The notes under the pieces were generated by a model that was not told the origin of the DNA, made no database searches, and saw only the letters and a list, made by a program, of their open reading frames with translations. From Marinimicrobium hydrolyticum (lineage in GTDB: Bacteria; Pseudomonadota; Gammaproteobacteria; Pseudomonadales; Cellvibrionaceae), in contig NZ_JAVDDU010000010.1 of the NCBI RefSeq assembly GCF_030848505.1, positions 1-64,000 on the forward strand: a DNA stretch of 64,000 bases, given 5' to 3'. The position numbers and the translations under genes are program-made. Shown here in pieces: positions 1 to 8,598 of the stretch. Each line of letters opens with the position of its first letter. Positions within the stretch are counted from its first letter, which is position 1.

Positions 1-11
1 TTTGGTCTTTA

Positions 12-401
12 TTACCGGTATAGGTTCGCCTCGCCCTCTAGGAGTGTGGCGGTGGCGGAGTCTTCGGCGGTTTCTTCGTCCAGGCGGAAGTGGACGCGGA
101 CTTTGGCGGCTTCGGGGCTGGTGTTGACCAGGCGGTCGTTGGGGGAAACGTTGTAGGCGTCGCCTTGGGTCATTTCCACTTCTTCCGGCTGGGTGGGGTC
201 TGGCGGTTCTGTGGGGTCGGTCACGTCATCGGGGTCCGAGTCGGAGCTGGTGCAGGCGGTGAGCAGGCCGGCCAGCATAAGGGCAAGCAGCCGGGCTTGA
301 AACGGTTTCGCCAACGCGGCTGTGGTTTGCTCTGTTTTCGTCTGCAGTGTGTTCGCCAAGGTGTTTTTCACGGTCAGGGCGCTCCTAGAAATAGAGATCA
401 T
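12..401 (-). CDS. Small predicted lipoprotein
   Basis: A 129-residue protein of unknown function. After a polar N-terminal stretch of about 35 residues there is a hydrophobic segment ending in the lipobox LAGLLTAC (Cys near residue 50), then an acidic Ser/Asp/Pro/Thr-rich linker and a short C-terminal part. This predicts export and lipid anchoring. The long region before the hydrophobic core is unusual, and a later internal start is possible but no good ATG sits there. The start codon lies 17 nt inside the end of the upstream giant CotH gene, so the two are very probably translationally coupled. I do not recognise the family, and the lipoprotein call is inferred from the lipobox alone. Confidence 0.6.
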   Translation of the reverse strand: MISISRSALTVKNTLANTLQTKTEQTTAALAKPFQARLLALMLAGLLTACTSSDSDPDDVTDPTEPPDPTQPEEVEMTQGDAYNVSPNDRLVNTSPEAAKVRVHFRLDEETAEDSATATLLEGEANLYR

Positions 402-3400
402 TCAGTATATCCGTTTCGATGATGACTTCGACGGCACCATCCTCTCGTTCCAATACTACGCGGCTGCCAGCGGGGAAGCGGGACTCCTTGAGCAGGTCGG
501 AAGTGTCCTCCCATTGGTCGCTCACGGAGTTGAAGCGCTGGTATCGAACGCGCAGCTCCACTTCATCGTCCACTTCCAGCAAGGCGCGCAAAGCCGGATC
601 CGCCGACTCTGGGATGAGCAGCTCGGTACGAATGTGTGCTTGAGCGTCGGCGGATACGGATAGACCGGGGATTCGGCTGAGCAGGTGCAGCAGTTCGTCG
701 CCATTGGTGGCGACTATTCGGTGCCGACTGCGGCCATCGGAGTATGCTTCCACCAAGTGTTCGCTGTTCAGAGTACCGTAGAAGCGGGTAATGAGCACCG
801 GTTGACCCTGCACATCGGCGATCACCCGCGTCCAGGTGCCGGACCGTTCCCCGGCGAACTCAGAGCTCCACTGGGCAGCGCCCTCACCGTCTAGGCCCTG
901 CAGTTGGTGCCGGTGCACGCCATCGTCTGGCAGGGTTACATTCAGCGTCCAACTGTCCGCGCTCACTTGCAGGTTGCCGCTTTCGTCCATGCTGCAATCG
1001 TCGATTTCACAAATAATGCCCGGCTCGCCCGGCTGAAAATCAATGACGATGGGCATGGCTTCGGAGGCCGCGGCTTGCCAAGTCAGAGCCACATCCCCTT
1101 CCGCTTCTTCAGCACCGGCTACGGCGATGCGGTAGGTTTCGCCGGCCTCGGCTAAAAACCAAAGTTGATCCGCCGCCAGGTATTGCGCGGGTACGCGGGT
1201 CAGATTTTCCAGATCATCGCCCACGTATACGGCCAGCACGGTATCAATGTAGCTTTGGTGGGTGCTGAAGCGCATGCGTTCGGTTTCCGGCGCTTGCCAC
1301 ACCCACCACACGCTATTGCCCGAGGTGACCGTTTCCAACTCGGCGGCGTGATCCGGCTCGCCGCTTTCGGTGCTGGCATCCAGGGTGGTGCCCAGGCGGC
1401 TGCCGCTGGCACCGCTGATGGGTTGCGCTTGCGCAAAGCGATGGTTGGCGGGTGCGTTGGGGTGATCCGGGTCCGGCTCATTGGGCGTTACTGGAGTTTG
1501 GTTCGGCAGCGGCTTCAGGTGCAGGCTGATGTTGTTGAAGGTAACTCTGTCACCGTTGTCCGTGGTCATGTCATCGCCCACGAAACGCATGCGCACGCGG
1601 AAGTGCGGATTGTCGTTCACGGAATTTATGTTGGAGAAATCCGCTTCGTACAATTGGTAACTGTCCTCCAACAACGCAAAGGTGTGCCCTTCCAGCCCCA
1701 GTGTTCGCCACACCGGCTGTCCAGCGTTTATGGCGTAGTCGATGCGAACGTACTGCGCGGCACCTTCATCCATGGCGGCGAAGCGGAAAACGGGATTGGC
1801 CATGCCGGCGGTGGGCATATGGAAGATAAGCGTGTTCTCGCCAGCCGCGCCTTGGAACGGCTGGGTCACTTGCATACCGCGCATGGAACCTTCGGCCTCG
1901 CTGAAGTCGAGCCCGTAGTTGCCCTCGGTCTGATAGTTGAGTTCCACGGGCCGGTTGCGCCGCTCCATGGATGCGGTGCGGTCAGTGTCCGGGTAGGCTT
2001 CCAGCGCAGATTGAAATTCAATATGCGCACCGGGCGCGATAGCAAAGTGCGGCGCGATGGTTTCCAGTTCGGTGTTGTTAGCCAGGTTGTTATCAAAGAA
2101 CCAGAAGTAACCCAGTTGCGAGTCCTGCTGCAAATCGAGAGTAATGTTATTGAAGGTTACGCGGTTGCCATCATCCGCGTGCATGTCTTCGCCTGCGAAG
2201 CGAATGCGCACGCGAAAGTGCGGGTTATCGTTGACGGCATCCAAGCCGGCGAAGTTAATGGAATACAATTGAAATTCATCGCCTAGCGGGAGTATGGTTT
2301 GCGCCAGACCGGCGGTGGTCCACACAGGGTTTTCACTGACAGAGTAATCCACTAGCAATTGCTCAGCCGCGCCTTCATCCACCGCGGCGAAACGCAACAC
2401 CACGTCACTGTGGCCGGTGGTGGGCAACTCAAGTATCAGTGTGTTTTCGCCTGCATCGCCTCGGAAGGGTTGTTTAATTTGCAGTGCGCGCAGGTTCGCG
2501 TCGGCGTAAGGGGTTTCCAACTTGTAGTTGATCGGTGTGGCTCCGCCACGGCGCTCCATAGAGGCGCGGCGCCAATCCTCGTGTTCTTCATCAAAGGGAT
2601 AGCCTTGCAGGGCCGAGTGGAACACCAGGCGCGCGCTGTGCTCGGTATGGCTGAAGTGGGCATTAATGCTTTCAAACGGCGTATTGTTGGCCATGTCGCC
2701 GTCGAACAACCAGGCGTGCAGGAACGATGGTGCTTCCACAAAGTGTGCGGTTACCTCCAGATTGCTGCTGCGATTGACGGTGGTCTTGGCGGGCGTACCA
2801 TCGGGCAAACCTTCCCAATGGCTGAATCGATAGCCCGGTGCTGGCATGGCTTCCAATTCAATGGGTACGTTGGAAAAATACTGTCCAGTCCAAGGATAAA
2901 CGGCGTCCCCAACTCCAGGTGTACTGTCGTTAATTTCGATGGTATTAACCCGCACATGGCCACCATTTTGTCCCCGGTCAATGGTTAACTGATAGTCACC
3001 ACTCAGACCAAAGTAATCGCGTATATGCTGGCGTTGGTGATTGGGGCGCGCGTTGGCGAAATCAGTCATGATTTGGACTTGATAGTGCCAATTGTCAAGG
3101 TTTGACGGATGGCTCCAGCGATCGATGTGGTTGGGAATCTCCGGTTCCAGTGTGGCTTTCATGGAGTCGATAACGCCGGTCACATACTGAGAACTGAAAT
3201 TGGTGTTCAGTAGGTCCGCAAAGCGGTTAATAAAGTCGTTACGGAAATTAGCGTTCTCCAACAAGCTGCGCAACAATAAGGTGGACCAATCCGGGTTGGG
3301 CCAATCGGTGTTGCCCGCTTCCGTGGCAAAGGTCAGCGTGTCGCGGGTGGCATTGGAAGCGCCGTCGTACAAGCCGAAACCAAAGTCCGCGTCAAACCAA

Positions 3401-5196
3401 AGCCAACGCCATCGTCCATCGTGCCCTTCGGGGCTGCCCAGACGATACTCGTCGGTGCGCAAGCGCCAGTAGTCAATATTATTACCCGGCCAGTCTCGGT
3501 TGTCCGCGAAAATGTTGGCAATGGTGTAATCCATGTAGTTGTCGGTGTCCACACGGGTTTGTACATAGGCGAAATTGGAATTGACAGTAAGACTGTTGTT
3601 TTCGATATAGTCGATCGTTTCCCGGTAATGTGTGTCATCACCTTCACCGATGTCGTTGTAGTTGGTGATGAAATCGACATTGTCCGGATCGACGCCGTAG
3701 GTGCGCCCCAGGTAATGGCGGTCATAACGCTCGCGTAAATTCAAAATGCCCCAATACTCGCCATTAAGGTAAAGCGCTGTAGGCCTATAGGCCTGAGTGT
3801 CCATGCGCATGCCCTCGCCTAACGCCTGGATCATGGCATCGCGGAACATCGTATAAGTTCGGTCGTTGCCAGAGTTGCGTAACAACAGGCGATTGAAGCC
3901 GGTGTCGTCTCGGCCAGGGAACATGGGGTAATTAAAACGGGAATCGCCGTAGGCGTTGCGCGCGTACAGGCGGAAGGATTTGAGTTTACCGGAACGGCTC
4001 CAGCCGCCATGCACGCGCACACCTATGTCCTGTTTCAAGGCGGCTTCGCTGCCTTCCGGCTCAAACAGTTCCAGGTGCGCAAGGCGCTCCCACTCCCTTC
4101 CACGCATTTGATAGTTGGCCGCCGATGCTCCGTCGGCGTTAAGGCTGGGGTTATTGATACGCCATTCGTCAAACCGGGCACCCGGTACGTAAATGCCGTC
4201 GTCGTAGGAGAACAGGCCGTCTTCCTGAACACCTAGGGAAATAATCGTCAATTCGGACGGTCGCTGGCCGTCTTCGGTTATGAAATACGTGTGTGTGGTG
4301 ATGGGGCTCGGAATGGCGCCGTCCTTAATAGCTCGGGCGCGCACCATGGTGCCTTTGGGGACCGGTTGGCTGGGTAAATAGTACGGCGGATTGTGGTAGC
4401 TGGTGGCAATGGCAGAGATGGTGTTGTCTTCATCGGAGCGATCTTGAATCTCCACCGCTTGCGCATAGGTGTGCGAGCGAAATTCCCGCTCAAAAAGTTC
4501 ATCGGTGGGTTCGCTATTTTGCGTTTGCGGATAACTCATTTTGTACTGGTAACTGGTGCCGTCCAGATTGTTGGCGTTGGGCACGGAGCCATCCAGCGTG
4601 TAGACGATAGTCACGTCAGGGTCGGGATGAGTGATTTCCAGATCAAAGGCGTTGTCGTAAAAACCACCCGTCGCGGAGAAGGATGGGGGCTCAAGTATTT
4701 CCTGATAGCCGTCGGTGTCGTTCGCCGCACCGGGGGTAGGCTCACTAAAATAAACCCAGTTATCGGCGCCGCTGGGTGAGCGACCCCAGGATACGTCGGT
4801 GGGAATCGGCCGTGGCTCCACTTCATCCAGCAAATCTCCCTCAGCGTTATGCAGTAGAATTTCTTCGCCGCTGGCACTGATGCTGAAGTTGGTGTGCAGT
4901 GGTTCACCGGGCGTGCGGCGGTTTTTGCCGGAGGCCCATACCAGGAGTGTGTCGCCGGCTTGCAAGGTTACATCGGGGAAGGTCCAGCGAGAGGGGTTGC
5001 CGTAGTCGTCTGATAGCCAGTAGCCGTCTAGGCTGACTGCTTCTGTTCCGCCGTTGTACAGCTCGATCCAGTCTTCACTGTCGCCATCTTCATCATCAAC
5101 GGTAATGCCGTTGGAGGATTGTATTTCATTGATGACGACTTGGCTGTATGCGGGCAGTGCCAGACAGATGAGAAACAGTAGCAGGCTGCGAGCCAT
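385..5196 (-). CDS. Giant secreted LTD/CotH-family protein
   Basis: A 1603-residue exported protein. Residues 1-18 form a signal peptide. A lamin-tail domain follows (about 20-135; begins VVINEIQSSNG), then a chitobiase-type C-terminal-like segment around 175-310 with the YTLDGS motif. The CotH kinase-like core spans about 390-690 (HGGWSRSG near 392, LWFDADFGFG near 600). An InlB-type repeat lies near 755-815 (GYRFSHWEG), followed by two copies of a roughly 200-residue module (about 820-1030 and 1035-1230; both carry DNPHFRVR and RVTFNN). The C-terminal part near 1250-1380 resembles a pre-peptidase-like beta domain. CotH proteins are atypical kinases that phosphorylate secreted proteins; LTD-CotH fusions are common in marine polysaccharide degraders. 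The start has a GGAG ribosome site. Substrate and exact role are unknown. Confidence 0.85.
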   Translation of the reverse strand: MARSLLLFLICLALPAYSQVVINEIQSSNGITVDDEDGDSEDWIELYNGGTEAVSLDGYWLSDDYGNPSRWTFPDVTLQAGDTLLVWASGKNRRTPGEPLHTNFSISASGEEILLHNAEGDLLDEVEPRPIPTDVSWGRSPSGADNWVYFSEPTPGAANDTDGYQEILEPPSFSATGGFYDNAFDLEITHPDPDVTIVYTLDGSVPNANNLDGTSYQYKMSYPQTQNSEPTDELFEREFRSHTYAQAVEIQDRSDEDNTISAIATSYHNPPYYLPSQPVPKGTMVRARAIKDGAIPSPITTHTYFITEDGQRPSELTIISLGVQEDGLFSYDDGIYVPGARFDEWRINNPSLNADGASAANYQMRGREWERLAHLELFEPEGSEAALKQDIGVRVHGGWSRSGKLKSFRLYARNAYGDSRFNYPMFPGRDDTGFNRLLLRNSGNDRTYTMFRDAMIQALGEGMRMDTQAYRPTALYLNGEYWGILNLRERYDRHYLGRTYGVDPDNVDFITNYNDIGEGDDTHYRETIDYIENNSLTVNSNFAYVQTRVDTDNYMDYTIANIFADNRDWPGNNIDYWRLRTDEYRLGSPEGHDGRWRWLWFDADFGFGLYDGASNATRDTLTFATEAGNTDWPNPDWSTLLLRSLLENANFRNDFINRFADLLNTNFSSQYVTGVIDSMKATLEPEIPNHIDRWSHPSNLDNWHYQVQIMTDFANARPNHQRQHIRDYFGLSGDYQLTIDRGQNGGHVRVNTIEINDSTPGVGDAVYPWTGQYFSNVPIELEAMPAPGYRFSHWEGLPDGTPAKTTVNRSSNLEVTAHFVEAPSFLHAWLFDGDMANNTPFESINAHFSHTEHSARLVFHSALQGYPFDEEHEDWRRASMERRGGATPINYKLETPYADANLRALQIKQPFRGDAGENTLILELPTTGHSDVVLRFAAVDEGAAEQLLVDYSVSENPVWTTAGLAQTILPLGDEFQLYSINFAGLDAVNDNPHFRVRIRFAGEDMHADDGNRVTFNNITLDLQQDSQLGYFWFFDNNLANNTELETIAPHFAIAPGAHIEFQSALEAYPDTDRTASMERRNRPVELNYQTEGNYGLDFSEAEGSMRGMQVTQPFQGAAGENTLIFHMPTAGMANPVFRFAAMDEGAAQYVRIDYAINAGQPVWRTLGLEGHTFALLEDSYQLYEADFSNINSVNDNPHFRVRMRFVGDDMTTDNGDRVTFNNISLHLKPLPNQTPVTPNEPDPDHPNAPANHRFAQAQPISGASGSRLGTTLDASTESGEPDHAAELETVTSGNSVWWVWQAPETERMRFSTHQSYIDTVLAVYVGDDLENLTRVPAQYLAADQLWFLAEAGETYRIAVAGAEEAEGDVALTWQAAASEAMPIVIDFQPGEPGIICEIDDCSMDESGNLQVSADSWTLNVTLPDDGVHRHQLQGLDGEGAAQWSSEFAGERSGTWTRVIADVQGQPVLITRFYGTLNSEHLVEAYSDGRSRHRIVATNGDELLHLLSRIPGLSVSADAQAHIRTELLIPESADPALRALLEVDDEVELRVRYQRFNSVSDQWEDTSDLLKESRFPAGSRVVLEREDGAVEVIIETDILNDLYF

Positions 5197-5350
5197 GGCT
5201 TTTCTCCGGTGCGCTTATTATTCGTGACTACTCAGGCGGTGTTTTAGCGCCTTGAGTTAGCGATAGATCACTTTAGCGCAATTGTTGAGCGATTCCAAAT
5301 GCGGGGGTTTATGTGGGATTTTTTCGTCAATTGCGAAGTATGGGTCAGTA

Positions 5351-5498
5351 TGGATTCCCGCGTTCGCGGGAATGACGTAGAGGATGCTTTGTGGATACCA
5401 AGGCCCCCTTCCCCTGTCATCCTCGCGCATGCGGGGATCCAGTTTTCGAAGGAGCTAGTGTAGCGTCGATTCTGGATTCCCGCTTCGCGGGAATGACG
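5351..5498. repeat. REP-like palindrome cluster (3 copies)
   Basis: The gene-free stretch 5197-5551 holds three copies of the window's main palindrome at 5351-5377, 5416-5442 and 5472-5498. Two have the form TGGATTCCCGC..GCGGGAATGACG and one the reverse form GTCATCCTCGCG..GGGGATCCAG. I see nothing else convincing in the gap. Confidence 0.85.
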
Positions 5499-5551
5499 CG
5501 AAAGCGGCATTGTGAAGTGGCTGCGATAATTAAAGAATACTGGCGCGGTGC

Positions 5552-6184
5552 TTAACTTTGATAGCGGGTTTGCAGAGCCGTGTACAGGTCGTCTTTAAAG
5601 GTTGGGCGGCTGGCGTCCAGGGTTTGCACCAACTCTACGAGATGCTCATTGTCCTCACGGCCGTCTTGCCAGTTTTTACGGTAGCTGCCGTCTTTGTAGC
5701 CGTGATCTTGGCGAAAGAAGTTAAGAACGTTTTTGCCCACGTAGCCGCGATAGAGTGCGTCCAGGTCCATTTCAATACCGGCCATCAGGCGGGCGAACTC
5801 GCGCACGTGAAATTGTCGGTCGGCCAGTGTGGCGGCGGCGAAGGCTTCGAGGTCTAAGCGAAAATCGGGTTGATCGGTGCTGATAACCAGTTGCTCGTTA
5901 ATTTGGGCAATGAGTTCATCTTCAGTGCGTCCGCTTCGCAGCAGGATGCTTAGGCCAAAATGCCAGATGTCGATCAATTCCAAAGCCACTTGTTCGGTAT
6001 CGGGGCTTTGTTTTTTCCACCACTTCCAGCCGTAGTGATCCATCAGCTCGGCGCATTCCACCCAGATAGCGCGGTAGAATTCGAAGTTCTGCTCTCGCCA
6101 TTGGGGGTGCACTTTGGTGTTCATGCTGTTTTGCAATTCCAGCATTACGCGTAGCTGCTGCGCCTGGGTGTTACGATCGGCCAT
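5552..6184 (-). CDS. Dimeric dUTPase (dUTPase_2 family)
   Basis: A 210-residue all-alpha NTP pyrophosphatase of the dimeric dUTPase type, which hydrolyses dUTP to dUMP and pyrophosphate and keeps uracil out of DNA. The MazG-like acidic metal-binding motifs are visible as WVECAELMDHYGWKWWKK near residues 47-64 and ELIDIWHFGL near 74-83. The family is unrelated to the trimeric Dut beta-barrel, so I give no gene symbol. The gene stands alone, flanked on both sides by REP-like clusters. Start ATG at 6184 follows a weak AGAGA ribosome site. Confidence 0.85.
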   Translation of the reverse strand: MADRNTQAQQLRVMLELQNSMNTKVHPQWREQNFEFYRAIWVECAELMDHYGWKWWKKQSPDTEQVALELIDIWHFGLSILLRSGRTEDELIAQINEQLVISTDQPDFRLDLEAFAAATLADRQFHVREFARLMAGIEMDLDALYRGYVGKNVLNFFRQDHGYKDGSYRKNWQDGREDNEHLVELVQTLDASRPTFKDDLYTALQTRYQS

Positions 6185-6277
6185 GGTGGTCTCTTTATTG
6201 TCTTGGGTTGGAATTGCGTTAGTTTATCACGCAATGACTATGAAAGCGGAAGCAAAGGATACCCTACACTCTTTGCC

Positions 6278-6714
6278 CGTCATCCTCGCGCACGCGGGGA
6301 TCCAGTCTTGAAGCCTCCTTGTGCCACGGTGCTTATGGATTCCCGCTTTCGCGGGAATGACAGGGAGGTGCGGGAATGACAGGAAGGAGCGGGAATGACA
6401 GGGAGAAGCGAGTAATACCGTGCGGAGACTAGGGGTCTCCTTCTCCGTCATCCCCGCGCATGCGGGGATCCAGCGTTATTACCAGCCATCACCTAAAATC
6501 AAATTGCGTCATCCCCTCGAAGGCGGGGATCCGGCGCTTTCACCATCCGTCACCCAGAAGCAAATTGGGTCATCCCCGCGAAGGCGGGGATCCGGCGCTT
6601 TTACCATCCGTCACCCAGAAGCAAATTGGGTCATCCCCGCGAAGGCGGGGATCCAGCTTTTTGCGGTTTGCCCCAAGCGCGGAGCACCTGGATTCCCGCT
6701 TTCGCGGGAATGAC
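6278..6714. repeat. REP-like cluster with a 61-bp CRISPR-like tandem array
   Basis: This fills most of the gene-free stretch 6185-6764. Palindromes lie at about 6278-6305 and 6335-6361, and the last ends at about 6714. In between, copies of GTCATCCCCGCG..GGGGATCC start at exactly 6447, 6508, 6569 and 6630, a 61-bp period of about 29 bp palindrome plus 32 bp intervening DNA. Intervening segments 2 and 3 differ by one base and segment 1 is a diverged relative. It is therefore a tandem amplification, not an array of unrelated spacers. Confidence 0.85.
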
Positions 6715-6764
6715 AGGGAGGTGCGAGAAGGACGTTAGCGCGAGTGAACAGCGCGTACATTAAC

Positions 6765-7559
6765 TCACCTACTCGTAACAAACGCCTGAGCTTTTGGAAA
6801 CAAACGATAAAAGTTAGCCGTGGTTTGTTCGGCTAACTGCTCGAAGGAAACGCCTTTCACTTCCGCCACGAACTCGGCTACGTCGCGGACGAATTGCGGC
6901 TCGTTGGACTTGCCTCGGTGCGGTACGGGGGCCAGGTACGGGGAATCAGTCTCGACCAATAGTCGGTCCAGGGGCATTTTACGGGCCACATCGCGCAGGG
7001 CTTCGGCGTTGCGGAAGGTGACTATGCCGGACAGGGAGATGTAGTAGTTTCTGTCCATAGCTGCCTTGGCCATGGACCAGTCCTCGGTAAAACAATGTAG
7101 AACGCCGGCGTGTTCCAGGTCGCCGTGTTCTTTGATCAGTGCGAGGGTGTCGGCGCGCGCATCGCGGGTGTGCACCACCACGGGTAAGCCGGCTTGTGCG
7201 CCCGCTTGCAGGTGCATGGCAAAGCTTTCTTGTTGAAGGGCTTTGGTCTCGGGGGAGTAGTGGTAGTCCAGGCCGGTTTCGCCCAGGGCGACGACTTTTG
7301 GGTCCTGGCTCCAGTTGACCAGCTGTTCCACGCTGGCTGTGCCAGACTCAACGTCGCAGGGGTGGACGCCCACGGAGGCCACTACGTCTGGGAAGCGGTG
7401 GGCGATGTCCAGTACGGCGTGGCGGTTATCCAGGCTGACGCCGATACACAGAAACTGTTGGATGTCCCGTGCGCGGGCCGCGTCCAGGGCGGCGGACAGG
7501 TCGCCGTTGTAGGGGTCCAGTTTGAGTCTATCCAGGTGGCAGTGGGAGTCTACAAGCAT
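6765..7559 (-). CDS. TatD-family metal-dependent DNase
   Basis: A 264-residue TIM-barrel metallohydrolase of the TatD/YcfH family, cytoplasmic, with 3'-5' exonuclease or D-aminoacyl-tRNA deacylase-type activities described for relatives. Metal and active-site motifs are all present: DSHCHLD at the N-terminus, GETGLDYHYSPE, HTRDA, HCFTED and ETDSPYL. I place the start at the ATG at 7559 because family members begin MLVDSHCHLD; the frame stays open 23 codons further upstream. In gammaproteobacteria this gene normally ends the tmk-holB-pilZ-tatD operon. Here it follows pilZ after 149 bp. Confidence 0.93.
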   Translation of the reverse strand: MLVDSHCHLDRLKLDPYNGDLSAALDAARARDIQQFLCIGVSLDNRHAVLDIAHRFPDVVASVGVHPCDVESGTASVEQLVNWSQDPKVVALGETGLDYHYSPETKALQQESFAMHLQAGAQAGLPVVVHTRDARADTLALIKEHGDLEHAGVLHCFTEDWSMAKAAMDRNYYISLSGIVTFRNAEALRDVARKMPLDRLLVETDSPYLAPVPHRGKSNEPQFVRDVAEFVAEVKGVSFEQLAEQTTANFYRLFPKAQAFVTSR

Positions 7560-7708
7560 AGGGTCCGCTCGGTGCTGGGCAATGGAAAGCCGTTGCGCGA
7601 GCGCGGCGGCTTCGAATTCAGGGAGCAAATCTTACACTGGCGTCCGGTGGCTGAGTCAAGCCGGGGCGCCGTTTGTGGGAGCTGGGGTGCCGCAGGTGCA
7701 CCCGCTTT

Positions 7709-8062
7709 TTACATGGTGTGGGTGGCGCGCTCGGATTCCAGGGAGCCCGCCAAGTAGGTTTCGATTTTGCTGACGGCTGTGTTGTCCTGATCGCTGAACT
7801 GAACCCCAATACCGGCGGCGCGGTTGCCCTGGGCACCTTTGGGTGTGACCCAGACGACTTTGCCGGCCACGGGGATTTTTTCCGGCTCGTCCATCAGGTT
7901 GAGCAACATAAAGACTTCGTCGCCCAGTTTGTAGCTCTTGTTGGTGGGGATAAACAGGCCGCCATGCTTTACAAAAGGCATGTAGGCGGCATAAAGGACC
8001 GCTTTATCCTTAATGGTCAGTGAGAGGATGCCGTTGCGGGCACCGCCGCCAATTGCTTGCAT
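7709..8062 (-). CDS. pilZ: PilZ-domain protein
   Basis: A 117-residue single PilZ domain of the type IV pilus PilZ type. The segment GILSLTIKDKAVLYAAYMP near the start and GDEVFMLLNL..KIPVAGKVVWVTP are typical of the pilus-assembly PilZ that sits between holB and tatD. Canonical PilZ proteins of this locus often do not bind cyclic-di-GMP and act through PilB/FimX partners. The N-terminal RxxxR c-di-GMP motif is not evident here, consistent with that. The nearest upstream gene in the same direction, holB, is 536 bp away across a repeat array, so pilZ probably has its own promoter. Confidence 0.88.
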   Translation of the reverse strand: MQAIGGGARNGILSLTIKDKAVLYAAYMPFVKHGGLFIPTNKSYKLGDEVFMLLNLMDEPEKIPVAGKVVWVTPKGAQGNRAAGIGVQFSDQDNTAVSKIETYLAGSLESERATHTM

Positions 8063-8100
8063 ATCGTATCCTGTTTAAAAAATCGCTAAACAAACTTCGC

Positions 8101-8504
8101 TTCGTCATTCCTGCGCAGGCAGATATCCATTGGCAGTAACGTTACCACTACAATCTGGATCCCCGCCTGCGCGGGGATGACGGGTACCCGAGATACCGTA
8201 GCCCTGAGGGGCTCAAAACGTAATTACCCTTTCCTTCTGCCAATTCTCCGGTTCCCCCTCACTCCGTCATTCCCGCGAAAGCGGGAATCCATAGGCAATA
8301 CGATTACCACCTAACTGGATCCCCGCCTGCGCGGGGATGACGGGTACCCGAGAACCCTGGCCCTGAAGGGCTCAAAACGTAATTACCCTTTCCTTCTGGC
8401 AATTCGCCGGTTTCCCCCTCACTCCGTCATTCCCGCGAACGCGGGAATCCATAGGCAACCACGTTACCACTACAATCTGGATCCCCGCCTGCGCGGGGAT
8501 GACG
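8101..8504. repeat. REP-like tandem array, three ~161-bp units
   Basis: The gene-free stretch 8063-8598 is mostly a tandem array. Each unit has one GTCATTCCCGCG..GCGGGAATCCAT palindrome, a spacer with TTACCAC, and one CTGGATCCCCGCC..GCGGGGATGACG palindrome. The second-form copies start at 8155, 8315 and 8477. The inter-unit DNA (GGGTACCCGAGA...CTCAAAACGTAATTACCC) is also repeated almost unchanged. It separates pilZ from holB. Confidence 0.88.
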
Positions 8505-8598
8505 AGGGTTGGGGTACTTGTCCCGACGCGTCCAATCCCAGCCTTTCTTCCGCTCGATAATTACCCAAGTATATCCGATTTGGGCATACAAAATAGGT

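Noticed and set aside
1165-2286. 373-residue gene opposite the CotH gene
   Set aside because: It is antisense to the duplicated modules of a clearly coding frame, and has no ribosome site or recognisable domain.
6447-6660. CRISPR array
   Set aside because: Period and palindromic repeats fit, but intervening segments are near-identical copies, there are only four repeats, the same palindrome is scattered singly through the window, and no cas gene is present.
6420-6738. Overlapping small proteins across REP clusters
   Set aside because: The frames are made of repeated palindrome translation (such as SPRRRGS and HPREGGDPA motifs) seen wherever these repeats occur.
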